Assembly: GCA_037976565.1 (NCBI GenBank)
Contig: CP137669.1
Coordinates: 41,132,912-41,196,911 of the forward strand
Origin: Mesocentrotus franciscanus
Lineage: Eukaryota > Echinodermata > Echinoidea > Camarodonta > Strongylocentrotidae
Length of the DNA: 64,000 nt
Direction of reading: 5' to 3'
Shown in pieces: positions 45,601 to 49,000 of the stretch; within the stretch, counting starts at the first letter, position 1, and each line of letters starts with the position of its first letter. The notes beneath the pieces are model-generated. The model made no database searches. It was not told where the DNA came from and saw nothing but the letters and a program-made list of their open reading frames with translations. A program made the position numbers and the translations under genes.

Positions 45601-46491
45601 ACTAATTTCATTTATTTCTGTGTTATTCCAGGATCCAATCCCACAGGCCATCAGCAGGCAATCTAGTATGCACAGCTTACACAATACATATTACAACCCA
45701 GCATTCCCTGTCCCCTCACCACCCCGCCCTACCAGCAGGACATCCGAGGTGATGGATAAGAACTCTCTCAAGTATTTAGATGAAGATGATGGTGTAGCCG
45801 CCTGGGATAATACCGCACCTCTCCCTCTAAAGATGGATTCTGGTATGGTCAGTCTGGTAAGATCGAGTTTATTTCTCTTTATTTTCATCTTTTGATCCCC
45901 TCTTTTCTATTTAGGAGACAAACCTCATCAATGAACTGTCAGCCGTCAATTTCCTACTTTTGATATTCTCTTTTTTTATTTAAAACAAATCATAACAATA
46001 TCTTACATAACTTTATCATTTCAATGGATAGATGTTTTTAAGAACTGGGACAAATATTCTATTCCTACAGGTATTATTCAGTGTTAGTCAAAGTCATTTA
46101 TTTGGCAAAATTGTGTCTATTGAACCTTATAGGGGAGTAGCCTGTGTTACACCTTCAGTGAGTTTTAAATGTAGCTCACATGGGACAGATTCAGGAACCT
46201 TTGGAGTTAATAGAAAAAACGACTCCTCTGTAGAATATCCACTGAAAATATTGTGTGAAAGGAATCTGCAGGGCATATCATCTCATAATGAATACAGATA
46301 GTTGACATCCTTTTTTAAAATCTCTCTCCAAACTGAAGAAATTGTTCCTTTTGTTAATTTCTTTACATTTTGTTCTTCTTTTTCTTTCTCTTTTTTGTTC
46401 TTCACAGTATGAAGATGATGCCATGACTCACATTAGCCAGCCCTACAGCTATACTAAAGAACAGACCATGTTTACTGACACTCATTTATGA
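328..46491 (+). CDS. USH2A: usherin (USH2A orthologue), 3' two-thirds, 42 exons, 5'-partial
   Basis: Multi-exon gene traced by GT/AG junctions that keep frame. The order is laminin-G 1 end, laminin-G 2, about 30 FN3 domains with a Cys-rich insertion, one transmembrane helix, cytoplasmic tail, DTHL stop. Human usherin has the same order and the same last four residues, which bind PDZ domains of harmonin and whirlin. The traced part is about 3,600 residues; human usherin is about 5,200, and its stretch from late LamG1 to the end is of similar length. The FN3 domains carry the usherin hallmarks PNG after strand B and a Cys pair in an EACTxGGC motif. The expected role is a membrane-anchored extracellular linker at sensory or ciliary membranes. 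The gene starts left of the window. Oddities are two one-base frameshifts (about 411-447 and 38633-38639) and an ambiguous junction at 14897/14901. Exons are listed separately below. Confidence 0.93.
791..1010. repeat. MITE family A, copy 1 (degenerate)
   Basis: This copy shares the core TAAATGAATGGC, the TACAGAAATRT motif and the terminal GGTTTACC with the other family A copies listed below. Its right end is cut off just before the palindromic element at 1012. Confidence 0.5.
1012..1383. mobile_element. palindromic MITE
   Basis: The ends are ATATAGAG and CTCTATAT. The long arms at about 1080-1165 and 1231-1318 are near-perfect reverse complements, sharing for example GGTCATATCTCAGCCAATAC. 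There is no ORF. It lies inside a usherin intron. Confidence 0.8.
1706..1860 (+). CDS. USH2A: usherin exon 2: laminin-G 2, first strands
   Basis: The acceptor is TTTACAG and the donor CAG|GTATGG. It reads GYLSLPEGTFNGGSSFSLSL then TGLVLSAYH, the first beta strands of a laminin-G sandwich. It starts in phase 1 and ends in phase 0. Confidence 0.88.
2392..2560 (+). repeat. 3' fragment of tRNA-related SINE, ends in ATT/GTT microsatellite
   Basis: It matches the 3' half of the SINE at 11990-12260, sharing ACCCAGGTG, GAATTAATTCC, AAAGCTGGGATAAT and a tail of GTT/ATT triplets. It sits just upstream of the acceptor of usherin exon 3. Confidence 0.55.
2601..2856 (+). CDS. USH2A: usherin exon 3: laminin-G 2, middle
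   Basis: The acceptor is CCATATAG and the donor CAAG|GTAGAA. It reads CDGLWKSLSITK and LSASINGG, then LHLGGV. These are the C-G-W/L-K core, the V-N-G turn and the YVGG-like strand of laminin-G. It starts in phase 0 and ends in phase 1. Confidence 0.88.
3026..5089. mobile_element. non-autonomous TIR DNA transposon, 2.06 kb
   Basis: The left end TACCGTAATTAACG and right end CGTTAATTACGGTA are inverted. The subterminal sequence GTGCGGTTTATACAC occurs near both ends (3088 and 5044). No transposase ORF is visible; the longest ORFs are under 85 codons. A block at about 4640-4950 repeats a CTTCATTCATTTCTT...CGTCGGC unit two to three times with a period of about 120 bp. A T-run lies at about 5000-5026. 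Confidence 0.75.
5294..5497 (+). CDS. USH2A: usherin exon 4: laminin-G 2 end and start of first FN3
   Basis: The acceptor is CCTCACAG and the donor CACAG|GTATGC. It reads GFGGCMRQLTIDNVAVNL, the closing laminin-G strand with its conserved Cys, then YLDGCPP and a Cys-containing linker. The order matches vertebrate usherin after the second LamG. Phases are 1 and 1. Confidence 0.88.
5850..5930 (+). CDS. USH2A: usherin exon 5: end of first post-LamG FN3
   Basis: The acceptor is CTTTTTAG and the donor GGAG|GTTTGT. It reads EYLYQVTATNMAGST then WATGRTREG, the strand F to G part of an FN3 domain. The exon is short (81 nt). Phases are 1 and 1. Confidence 0.83.
6594..6785 (+). CDS. USH2A: usherin exon 6: FN3 w1, N-terminal half
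   Basis: The acceptor is TGTTCAG and the donor ATAG|GTGAGG. It reads APIGLSPPIDTVSI then IQLQWQRPSGNTG, FN3 strands A to C. Phases are 1 and 1. Confidence 0.85.
7295..7405 (+). CDS. USH2A: usherin exon 7: FN3 w1, C-terminal half
   Basis: The acceptor is CTCTCAG and the donor GAAG|GTAGGT. It reads VIPYTNYDVTVTACTAGGCS, the typical usherin strand F with the C-T-x-G-G-C pair. Phases are 1 and 1. Confidence 0.87.
8014..8217 (+). CDS. USH2A: usherin exon 8: FN3 w2, N-terminal part
   Basis: The acceptor is CATGATAG and the donor ATAG|GTAATG. It contains TTGWALPERPNGIITSYQL (Trp and PNG motif). It ends in LVLI, which continues into ACTQIGCSS of exon 9. Phases are 1 and 1. Confidence 0.87.
8735..10089. 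mobile_element. 1.35 kb palindromic foldback array
   Basis: The ends are TAGTCAGGTGGCTTAGTG and its reverse complement CACTAAGCCACCTGACTA. Inside, units of about 150 bp recur in both orientations. They share TACAGGGCTTCCTTAGGACC, GATATTAG, GGGGGCTC and GGCGTCGCCTCGTAG. An inner inverted core centres near 9256. It lies in the intron between usherin exons 8 and 9 and has no ORF of note. Confidence 0.8.
10130..10416 (+). CDS. USH2A: usherin exon 9: FN3 w2 end and FN3 w3 start
   Basis: The acceptor is TTTTCAG and the donor GCT|GTAAGT. It reads ACTQIGCSSSPEVTITT, then PPTLFPRSPRSIEARW and APSQPNGILQRYVLY. It starts in phase 1 and ends in phase 0. Confidence 0.88.
10441..10650. repeat. MITE family A, copy 2
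   Basis: The left end GCCTCTGTCAGATATGACAC and right end GGTTTACCACTTCAGATTTG are imperfect inverted repeats of the family A type. The core shares TACAC, an AACATAAAGCTCAGT block and TTGCCATTTATTTA. Confidence 0.65.
11364..11511 (+). CDS. USH2A: usherin exon 10: FN3 w3 end and FN3 w4 start
   Basis: The acceptor is TCTACAG and the donor AATG|GTAGGT. It reads ACTGGGCTISAQSSVRTEES, then IPEGVPAPIITA and VVTWTHPTQPNG. It starts in phase 0 and ends in phase 1. Confidence 0.88.
11990..12260 (+). repeat. tRNA-related SINE
   Basis: GGGTTTCAAATCCC near 12028-12045 resembles a tRNA B box. It is followed by a body shared with the elements at 2392 and 62118, including GGCAAGAYATTAAT and AAAGCTGGGATAAT. 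It ends in an ATT-rich tail. It lies in a usherin intron. Confidence 0.6.
12475..12789 (+). CDS. USH2A: usherin exon 11: FN3 w4 end and FN3 w5 start
   Basis: The acceptor is ATGACAG and the donor CCAG|GTAAGA. It reads RVEACTSKGCTFGPEA, then VKATWTSPAQPNGMLVYEV. Phases are 1 and 1. Confidence 0.9.
13286..13465 (+). CDS. USH2A: usherin exon 12: FN3 w5, C-terminal half
   Basis: The acceptor is TAAACAG and the donor GGAA|GTAAGT. It reads VDITGLIPFSAYTIQVRAYN, strands E to F of an FN3 domain, then EGSILSNERTVTMPTG. Phases are 1 and 1. Confidence 0.86.
13650..14457. mobile_element. Helentron/HINE-like element 1 with about 143-bp tandem repeats
   Basis: It begins with ATGCCTCCGC and a hairpin (GCCTCCG...CGGAGGC), then a GTCCGTCC microsatellite. 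About four tandem units of about 143 bp follow, starting CGTGATCGCGTTATCTC. Near the 3' end is GGCGGGGGCAT, a subterminal inverted match to the start. It is followed by the hairpin CTGCGCGCAG and a terminal CTAGT. Subterminal IR, internal tandem array, 3' hairpin and CTAG end fit Helentron-derived elements. The class is inferred; the repeats are directly visible. Confidence 0.65.
14748..14901 (+). CDS. USH2A: usherin exon 13: FN3 w6, N-terminal half
   Basis: The acceptor is CTGCCAG. It reads DGVLPPTLTSTGPTSIQATW, then FQLRYRPANQPETRL. The strong donor GTGAGT at 14898 would put exon 14 out of frame. The weaker GTCTAG donor at 14902 keeps frame, so I end the exon at 14901. An indel near here is the alternative. 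Confidence 0.72.
15290..15432 (+). CDS. USH2A: usherin exon 14: FN3 w6, C-terminal half
   Basis: The acceptor is TTTTTCAG and the donor GATG|GTAAAT. It reads YTLIGLQAFNEYEFRVIAIN, then WASVFTRED, classic FN3 strands E to G. It is open only in the phase-2 entry frame. Confidence 0.82.
15944..16080 (+). CDS. USH2A: usherin exon 15: FN3 w7, N-terminal half
   Basis: The acceptor is TGTTCAG and the donor ACG|GTAAGT. It reads PGPIDPPMATDVRP and IVTWEFPDTPNGIITSIKLY. It starts in phase 1 and ends in phase 0. Confidence 0.88.
16553..16688 (+). CDS. USH2A: usherin exon 16: FN3 w7, C-terminal half
   Basis: The acceptor is GATTCAG and the donor GCTG|GTAAGC. It reads LTPFSDYMFSVEMCNTVGCT, with the paired cysteines. 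It starts in phase 0 and ends in phase 1. Confidence 0.88.
16830..17067. repeat. two related hairpins in usherin intron 16
   Basis: Hairpin 1 (about 16833-16889) pairs AGAGCCAGAAGGGCATT with AATGCCCTTCTGGCTCT around a loop of about 25 nt. Hairpin 2 (about 17000-17067) is a diverged second copy with AGCTAGAAGGGCATTAACTC and TTTCTGGCTTTCAACAGATG. No coding content was seen. Confidence 0.6.
17204..17500 (+). CDS. USH2A: usherin exon 17: FN3 w8, whole domain
   Basis: The acceptor is CTTTCAG and the donor GCTC|GTAAGT. It holds a complete FN3: APSGQSPPVLSSPTPTSVQL, W, PSMPNGVLTGYEIERR, then ITPYTAYEYRVKVTNAAGSS and WASVITKEA. Phases are 1 and 1. It is one of the few single-exon FN3 domains left of exon 34. 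Confidence 0.9.
18160..18357 (+). CDS. USH2A: usherin exon 18: FN3 w9, N-terminal part
   Basis: The acceptor is TTGTCTAG and the donor TCAG|GTGAGT. It reads PSVTVLGPDSVMVSWEEPAL then NGEILSYTI and LVPYTDYS. Phases are 1 and 1. Confidence 0.88.
19039..19254 (+). CDS. USH2A: usherin exon 19: FN3 w9 end and FN3 w10 start
   Basis: The acceptor is TTTCGCAG and the donor ACAG|GTATGC. It reads VTIEACTAGGCTQSNP, then ISVIWSPPLRPNGPNIRYEL. Phases are 1 and 1. Confidence 0.88.
19583..19775. repeat. MITE family A, copy 3 (best preserved)
   Basis: The left end GGCTCGCTCAGATATGACAC and right end GTCATATCTGAACGAGGCC are inverted repeats of about 19 bp. The core contains ATGTAAATGAATGGC and GATACAGAAATATGA. 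It lies in a usherin intron. Confidence 0.75.
19839..20084 (+). CDS. USH2A: usherin exon 20: FN3 w10 end and FN3 w11 start
   Basis: The acceptor is AATGATAG; a second AG sits 12 nt downstream in frame. The donor is CCTT|GTAAGT. It reads FQDFGLSTFTTYIYRITVYN, then ISAVAMDHISVLLNWTTP. Phases are 1 and 1. Confidence 0.83.
20587..20796 (+). CDS. USH2A: usherin exon 21: FN3 w11, C-terminal half
   Basis: The acceptor is ATTTCTAG and the donor GGAG|GTTGGT. It reads VVNYFILVSSPSRQYEL, then LTSLMPNTEYEFRQVIYNGA. Phases are 1 and 1. Confidence 0.85.
21338..21540 (+). CDS. USH2A: usherin exon 22: FN3 w12, N-terminal part
   Basis: The acceptor is TCTTGTAG and the donor CAG|GTAACT. It reads APLISILSPSAVNVMWLPPT, QPNGDITQYVIYLNG and LQPYTIYSIQ. 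It starts in phase 1 and ends in phase 0. Confidence 0.89.
22233..22441 (+). CDS. USH2A: usherin exon 23: FN3 w12 end and first half of FN3 w13
   Basis: The acceptor is ATTTTCAG and the donor ACAG|GTAAGG. It reads VEVCTEYDCLLSNA, then LLVLGPSALEVSWASPASPN and GIILGYEIQRREYQPCSD. FN3 w13 breaks off here, after strand C. Its second half appears only in exons 29-30, beyond the Cys-rich module. It starts in phase 0 and ends in phase 2. Confidence 0.88.
23141..23240 (+). CDS. USH2A: usherin exon 24: start of Cys-rich module
   Basis: The acceptor is CATTGTAG and the donor CAG|GTCAGT. It reads SCGYVECLRSESVCGNQCYS, with four spaced cysteines. It starts in phase 2 and ends in phase 0, joining its neighbours exactly. 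The donor is followed within about 20 bp by a mobile element. Confidence 0.8.
23261..23664 (+). mobile_element. MITE family B, copy 1
   Basis: The ends AAAGAGAAAGACCAGTTCTGG and CCAAAACTGGTCTATACCTTT are imperfect inverted repeats. A second copy lies in opposite orientation at 56929-57321 and shares nearly the whole 400 bp. Confidence 0.75.
23666..23853. repeat. MITE family A, copy 4
   Basis: The left end is GGCTCGTTTGGATATGAGCC and the right end GTTTACCATGTCATATATGA. The core is TGTAAATGTATGGC and AAGATACAGGAATATGAAG. It abuts the family B element. Confidence 0.68.
24170..24455 (+). CDS. USH2A: usherin exon 25: Cys-Cys repeat module
   Basis: The acceptor is CTTCACAG and the donor GCAG|GTAAGA. 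It contains seven Cys-Cys pairs, in the contexts ACCDG, QCCDT, VCCGG, ECCNG, ICCPD, ACCAG and ICCAG. They are separated by 12-16 residues, and Gly often lies two residues after a pair. This gives a short extracellular disulfide-rich repeat. It starts in phase 0 and ends in phase 1. I know no Pfam family for it with certainty. Confidence 0.87.
25038..25097 (+). CDS. USH2A: usherin exon 26: Cys-Cys module, continued
   Basis: The acceptor is TTTTCAG and the donor CAGG|GTAAAA. It reads EFYDRSQGLCCSNVFHPYQ. It is 60 nt long with phases 1 and 1. Confidence 0.8.
25275..25289 (+). CDS. USH2A: candidate 15-nt microexon of usherin
   Basis: TCTTCTAG precedes and GTAATG follows a 15-nt segment. In phases 1 and 1 it would insert five residues, G-N-I-V-Q, between exons 26 and 27 without changing frame. 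It is supported only by splice-site quality and phase, and may be chance. Confidence 0.3.
25796..25952. mobile_element. TA-flanked MITE family C, copy 1
   Basis: The ends are CAGTCAAACCTG and CAGGTTTGACTG, flanked by TA on both sides as in Tc1/mariner insertions. Inside are two copies of GGGAAACACAAAA and TGGTCTTTGTAGACAGGT. A related copy lies at 41987-42176. Confidence 0.78.
26918..27897. mobile_element. Helentron/HINE-like element 2 with about 143-bp tandem repeats
   Basis: It is nearly identical to the element at 13650. It has the same ATGCCTCCGC start, a longer GTACGTAC microsatellite, five tandem units of about 143 bp, GCGGAGGCAT near the end, the hairpin CTGCGCGCAG and a terminal CTAGT. 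It lies in the intron between usherin exons 26 and 27. Confidence 0.67.
28256..28443 (+). CDS. USH2A: usherin exon 27: Cys-Cys module, continued
   Basis: The acceptor is TTGTACAG and the donor GAG|GTGAGT. It holds four more Cys-Cys pairs (QCCGG, TCCSE, VCCGM, LCCTS). It starts in phase 1 and ends in phase 0. Confidence 0.86.
29034..29245 (+). CDS. USH2A: usherin exon 28: Cys-Cys module, end
   Basis: The acceptor is TGTCACAG and the donor ACAG|GTATGG. It holds two more Cys-Cys pairs (QCCGS, ACCNE), then single cysteines in SRVCADRSS, GHCGIGTVCPIS and YCDR. It starts in phase 0 and ends in phase 2. Confidence 0.85.
29405..29553. mobile_element. MITE with GTTTCACAAA termini, copy 1
   Basis: The left end GGGGGGCGTTTCACAAAACTT and the right end TTGTGAAACACCCCCC are inverted. 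The whole 149 bp is a weak hairpin. Related ends occur at 44225 and 54242. Confidence 0.65.
29790..29872 (+). repeat. SINE-like tail
   Basis: TTACCTTGGTAAGCACTTTGAGCATC, then a GTATAAATG block and ATT repeats, resemble the 3' tail of a SINE or LINE-mobilised repeat. It lies just upstream of usherin exon 29. Weak evidence. Confidence 0.35.
29908..30071 (+). CDS. USH2A: usherin exon 29: Cys-rich module end and return to FN3 w13
   Basis: The acceptor is CCTACAG and the donor CTTG|GTAAGT. It reads CDFDANIDTCYSVDASYI, a Ser/Thr/Pro/Gly stretch, then ISIYTSGPNIYSYL, which looks like FN3 strands C' to E. It starts in phase 2 and ends in phase 1. Confidence 0.83.
30709..30906 (+). CDS. USH2A: usherin exon 30: FN3 w13 end and FN3 w14 start
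   Basis: The acceptor is TTTCAG and the donor AATG|GTAAGT. It reads LSPYTRYEYLISAINAAGSS, then TIQLAWDPPQQPNG. Phases are 1 and 1. Confidence 0.89.
31609..31626. repeat. AC dinucleotide microsatellite
   Basis: A short run of CA/AC repeats inside the Helitron. Confidence 0.8.
32130..32735. repeat. purine-rich tandem array, about 150-bp period
   Basis: About four degenerate units. Each has a CCCTTGCCTCCC-type block followed by an AAAGAGAGAG/GGAAAG tract and, in the later units, AGATCAGTTGCGATT and CCCGCCAACAAG. The ORFs on both strands here are low-complexity artefacts. Confidence 0.7.
33020..33330. repeat. tandem repeat of about 117 bp, 2.5 copies
   Basis: Repeated blocks carry GTGACCTGCCAGTGTCACAA, CTCATCTGACCGTRATTAAA and CTTCTGGGGGCTCCGCCCC. 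It lies inside the Helitron. Confidence 0.75.
33527..33684. mobile_element. palindromic MITE nested in the Helitron
   Basis: The arms share ACAAATATACAATGACTC / GTGTCATTGTATATTTGT and AGCTAAAACTATTCGCA / TGCGAATAGTTTTAGCT. The total length is 158 bp. Confidence 0.75.
34306..34492. repeat. MITE family A, copy 5
   Basis: It has AAAACCGCAATTTTTTACA near the left, TTGCCATTCATTTACGC in the core and ATCTGAACAAGCC at the right end. It is in the opposite core orientation to copy 3. Confidence 0.6.
34588..34742 (+). CDS. USH2A: usherin exon 31: FN3 w14, C-terminal half
   Basis: The acceptor is TTGTTCAG and the donor CCG|GTAAGT. It reads IIVTYILRRDGIEIYRGAD, then YSYILSACTRVGCAASQP. It starts in phase 1 and ends in phase 0. 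Confidence 0.88.
35183..35275. repeat. degenerate interstitial telomere-like tract
   Basis: A run of variants of TTAGGG (GGGTTAGG, GGTTTAGG, GGTCTAGGG) over about 90 bp in a usherin intron. A shorter tract of the same kind lies at 51164-51186. Confidence 0.65.
35329..35532. repeat. MITE family A, copy 6
   Basis: The left end GCCTCATTCAGATAGG and right end GTCAAATCTGAACGAGCC are inverted. The core has TAATACACTTCACATTTCTG, ACACAGAGCTCAGT and CATTTACATATTAAG. Confidence 0.7.
35646..35847 (+). CDS. USH2A: usherin exon 32: FN3 w15, N-terminal part
   Basis: The acceptor is CACCCTAG and the donor ACAG|GTGGGT. It reads FDPTLAAVSSESILISWQEP, then GLPNGVIQEYSIL. It starts in phase 0 and ends in phase 1. 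Confidence 0.88.
36187..36294 (+). CDS. USH2A: usherin exon 33: FN3 w15, C-terminal part
   Basis: The acceptor is TCTCACAG and the donor CAAG|GTGAGT. It reads LEPFTVYEYRLQACTSAGCS, then VITMQAAPQ. Phases are 1 and 1. Confidence 0.88.
36430..36860 (-). mobile_element. relic of reverse-transcriptase C-terminal region
   Basis: Read on the minus strand with frame jumps, it resembles the end of retrotransposon RT proteins: a GSETW-like start, then RAMIQKICGVKLSDR, ELMERLGLEE and RRSGIRRLGHVLRRE-like segments. The frame is broken in several places, so it is a dead fragment. It lies in the intron before exon 34. The family assignment is from pattern memory, not a search. Confidence 0.6.
37224..40385 (+). 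CDS. USH2A: usherin exon 34: giant exon with 11 FN3 domains (w16-w26)
   Basis: The acceptor is TCTTGTAG and the donor CAG|GTGAGT. The exon is 3,162 nt, against about 80-315 nt for its neighbours. Eleven FN3 domains follow each other, with linkers such as PEGIPPPTL, PEEQGPPTL, PVGIAAPNL, PVGVAPPTV, PTGMNPPSL and PAGLSPPIV. Each has the strand-B Trp and a PNG-like turn. Alternate domains carry the ACTxxGC cysteines. The frame changes at 38633-38639: one extra C in GCCCGCC shifts the reading from the first 1.4 kb to the last 1.75 kb. With that base ignored, FN3 w21 is continuous (EVA then NQAPPTLGFVNSTAVVLNW). A basic RRKR lies at 38775-38786. It starts in phase 1 and ends in phase 0. Confidence 0.9.
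40914..41033 (+). CDS. USH2A: usherin exon 35: FN3 w27, N-terminal half
   Basis: The acceptor is TGTTTTAG and the donor GTG|GTAAGT. It reads LPPLVSELEATSLTLTI, then EPSQPNGAIQRYVIYRNS. Phases are 0 and 0. The strand-B Trp is replaced by Ile. Confidence 0.86.
41050..41170. repeat. intronic duplicate block, copy 1
   Basis: The block beginning CAGGTTTTAGTGAAGAAAG, with GGTCAACAGCCTRAG and CCTCAAGGGTATT, recurs in the same orientation at 42254-42372 in a later usherin intron. Confidence 0.75.
41421..41656 (+). CDS. USH2A: usherin exon 36: FN3 w27 end and FN3 w28 start
   Basis: The acceptor is TACCTCAG and the donor CCAA|GTATGT. It reads LLPFTTYSYSVEACTSGGCT, then TWIQLTWDYPTDTNGIIT. It starts in phase 0 and ends in phase 2. 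Confidence 0.88.
41987..42176. mobile_element. TA-flanked MITE family C, copy 2
   Basis: It has the same CAGTCAAACCTG / CAGGTTTGACTG ends and TA flanks as 25796-25952. The interior is in the opposite orientation and has an extra GACCACCTGTCTACAAAG repeat. Confidence 0.78.
42254..42372. repeat. intronic duplicate block, copy 2
   Basis: Direct-orientation duplicate of 41050-41170, ending in CCTTTCTATTACCTGCAAG. Confidence 0.75.
42463..42680 (+). CDS. USH2A: usherin exon 37: FN3 w28, C-terminal part
   Basis: The acceptor is CTTCTAG and the donor CAC|GTGAGT. It reads FELLFGPGCPLTTQPFEQTC, a loop with two Cys, then LKPYTRYDFVVVAYNGAG. It starts in phase 2 and ends in phase 1. Confidence 0.88.
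43169..43354 (+). CDS. USH2A: usherin exon 38: last FN3 (w29), N-terminal part
   Basis: The acceptor is GCCCACAG and the donor ATGG|GTAAGC. It reads NNSLITVSWAQSFVLNSMLR, then EYILVENGDTVYSG. Phases are 1 and 1. Confidence 0.86.
43697..43771 (+). CDS. USH2A: usherin exon 39: last FN3, C-terminal part
   Basis: The acceptor is CTTTCAG and the donor CCTT|GTAAGC. It reads EYEFTVTCVTSTGSVSYPTI, then IYQPP. Phases are 1 and 1. Reading on into the intron stays open to 43920 and encodes a hydrophobic segment (see findings). Confidence 0.84.
44225..44516. mobile_element. MITE with GTTTCACAAA termini, long arms
   Basis: The arms of more than 60 bp are almost perfect reverse complements. They share GGGGGGTGTTTCACAAAGAC, CGACTTTAAGTTGGACTTAA and AGCAGGCCGTTC. 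It lies in a usherin intron. Confidence 0.82.
44824..45065 (+). CDS. USH2A: usherin exon 40: transmembrane helix and start of tail
   Basis: The acceptor is CATGACAG and the donor CTG|GTAAGG. After GGPQPEAQTQWYSS comes the helix WFIAIMVLLGVVIIFILIAV. A basic stop-transfer follows, with RTGTRKPYARERTPLPPRQR. Topology is N-outside, C-inside. It starts in phase 1 and ends in phase 0. Confidence 0.9.
45632..45856 (+). CDS. USH2A: usherin exon 41: cytoplasmic tail
   Basis: The acceptor is ATTCCAG and the donor CTG|GTAAGA. It reads AISRQSSMHSLHNTYYNPAF, then a Pro-rich PSPPRPTSRT and an acidic stretch KYLDEDDG. Phases are 0 and 0. Confidence 0.87.
46408..46491 (+). CDS. USH2A: usherin exon 42: last exon with PDZ-binding end DTHL
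   Basis: The acceptor is CTTCACAG. It encodes 27 residues ending FTDTHL and then TGA at 46489-46491. DTHL is a class I PDZ ligand and is the C-terminus of vertebrate usherin. This is the strongest single identity mark for the gene. Confidence 0.93.
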   Translation, partial: YEDDAMTHISQPYSYTKEQTMFTDTHL

Positions 46492-49000
46492 TCTTCAGCT
46501 AAGCAGAAAACATGTATTCATCTGCAAGTAAACTGAGTATCAAGATGAGTTCATAATTGTATGTGCTCATACTAGTGAGATGTAATATTAAATCAATAAC
46601 TACTGCAACATCGTACTGAAGATTGATTAAATCAATCTGTAGAAAGTTATGGAAATGAAGTTGTGCATCTCATGAATTCAAATTGTTTTGTATGGGCAGA
46701 TGTAGGAGTAAAGATCTGAAATACAGAATAAAAGCTAAGGCATCATTAATTTGATTGTCTGTGTAAAGCTATGATAGCTTCACTATGTACTATATGTTAG
46801 AAGTAGAATAATGCAATATTATCATTATTGATTTTTTTTTCTCTCCAATTAACGTTTGTTATCAAGTGTTGTGTACATGCTGCCTAGCTCACCTTGTGTG
46901 TATGTTTTCTTCGTTAGTTGAAAGCAATGACTGAATTATACTTTCATTTATTCATATTAATTTTTTTTTAAACTGCATCGCTCTTTTCAAACAAATTGAA
47001 GGCATGTGAACATTAGAAATATTTCTGATATATTGATTTGATGTTCCTTTATTCTGTATACATGTTTTATCTTGTAAAAAGACTGGGACTCAGTCATTGT
47101 TTATTTTTTCCTTTTAAGATATTATTTCAGATGTGTAAGTGCACTATTCAAATCGTTAGGTATTCATTGTTGGATAAACATTTTCAGATATGGGAGGTAA
47201 CATTGTGAATGCTATAAAGGACCCTTTTATAGTGAGAATATGTCATTAGTAGATTGTAAGTAAATTAAATTTCATGCAATCTCAGTTTAAGTGCTTTTTT
47301 ACATTCAACTGATTTTTTATATAGGTAAAACAGTAATATTCACTGGTATTTTTTTTCTTCAAGGCTGCAGATTTTTATACAAGTGTTCCCTTTTTCTATA
47401 GATTTTTATGAAACAACTGTAATAGATTGAAGGGGTGGATCTAAGTGACAGCAGAATGTATATTTATATTTTGAGCAGATCAATTTAACTAAAGTCACCT
47501 TGAAATTGTAGGCATTGTCCATTTTGTACAGTATAAATAGCTGACTGATAATTACAAATATGTTAATGAATGCTTTTCTATTTTATATCAACTCTTCAAG
47601 AATAGTTATGTTAATTGTAATGATAGCTTATATATACTTTTCAAAACTAAATAGGATTATCAATGTTATATTTATTGTAAACCTAAAATCATGGATTAAA
47701 TGAAATTTTTAAAATATAAATGTGCTGATTTAGGAATAAATTATGATGTATCTTAGGAGTTCATACCTATTATCCTGAATTCATGATAGATTAATTCCTT
47801 CAAGTAGTCATGATTCTTGTGCCATACATGATACATAATTTGAATTCATAACATACTATTGACATTACTTTCTATGAGTTTTATTCTATGTCTTTCGTTG
47901 TTTTTCTTGTTATCTCCTATTCCAAAATGATAGGATATAGACTAGTCAAGGCTGTAAATGCTCTATAAAACTGAGAGAATTGAAACATGCTTTTAAAGTT
48001 CTTCCTATATTCCTTATCACAGGGTTTGTTTATATTCCATAGACTGTCAGTATTCTTCCAAGACTTTTTACAATTATAGTTCATTATTGTTTCATTGAAA
48101 ATGTTTTTCATTTGAATTATAATGAAGTAAGTTGGCTGCATGAAATTTTTAAAGAATATTTCATTTTTTGTAATTCATCGATCCATTTCAAACAGTAGTT
48201 GATAATCCCATTTTTACTTTGGAGTGAGTGAAATAGTAGAGTTGCTGCCTTTCAATAGAAAAAAAAATCCCATTCAGTAAAAGGTCAAATGTTTGTAATT
48301 GAAAGCATCGATTTAAGAAAGTTTCATACACTGTCCAATTACTGGAGAATTGTTTATGTAAAGACTCTCCCTGCAATACTATAATATTTGGTATTTGGCT
48401 GAAACAATTACAAAATTGCATTGTCTACATCTTTTTTTATACAATTGTAAATTATAACTTTATCACCTTGTAAAGACTGAATGTCTACAATACCTTGACT
48501 ATGAATTGTTGTGTCTTTCACTTTTGTGACGATTGTACTTCGTATATCTATATTTCTAAAATTAAGAAAGGATGATTTGAATTTTGCTGTGAAACAATAA
48601 TAAAATGCATTTTTATTATGAAGATATATTTTTTTTTTCAATTTGTTTTGTGGGAGAGAATGATCATGTTCCTTCTGTAAGAAAATCTTTAAATCGAAGA
48701 GTATTTGACAATGGCCAGCAAAGGTCTAGGGTTTCATAGTTTCTCCAATCTTTGACTATTTCTCTCTCAGTTCTTGACATTTTCTTTCCATGACTCTGTA
48801 TTCTCTCTCACTCTCTCTCTCTCTCTCTCCCTCTATTCTCTTCCCCCCTCTCACAGTGTAATCACATTGAAATTACATTTTTTGTAAAGCTCATCATCTT
48901 TCATATGTTATCCTGTCTCGGGTATTCTTTTTACTTGTCACATGTCTTATTATATTGTACAAAGAATTAAAATAAAATGGGATAAAGTAAAAGGTATGAC
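46492..49000 (+). other. usherin 3'UTR and downstream AT-rich region
   Basis: AT-rich with no ORF of note. Candidate polyadenylation signals AATAAA are at 46727-46732 (the first after the stop), about 47733 and about 48970 (AAAATAAAATGG). The sequence does not show which one is used. A CT dinucleotide run lies at about 48806-48834. Confidence 0.55.
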
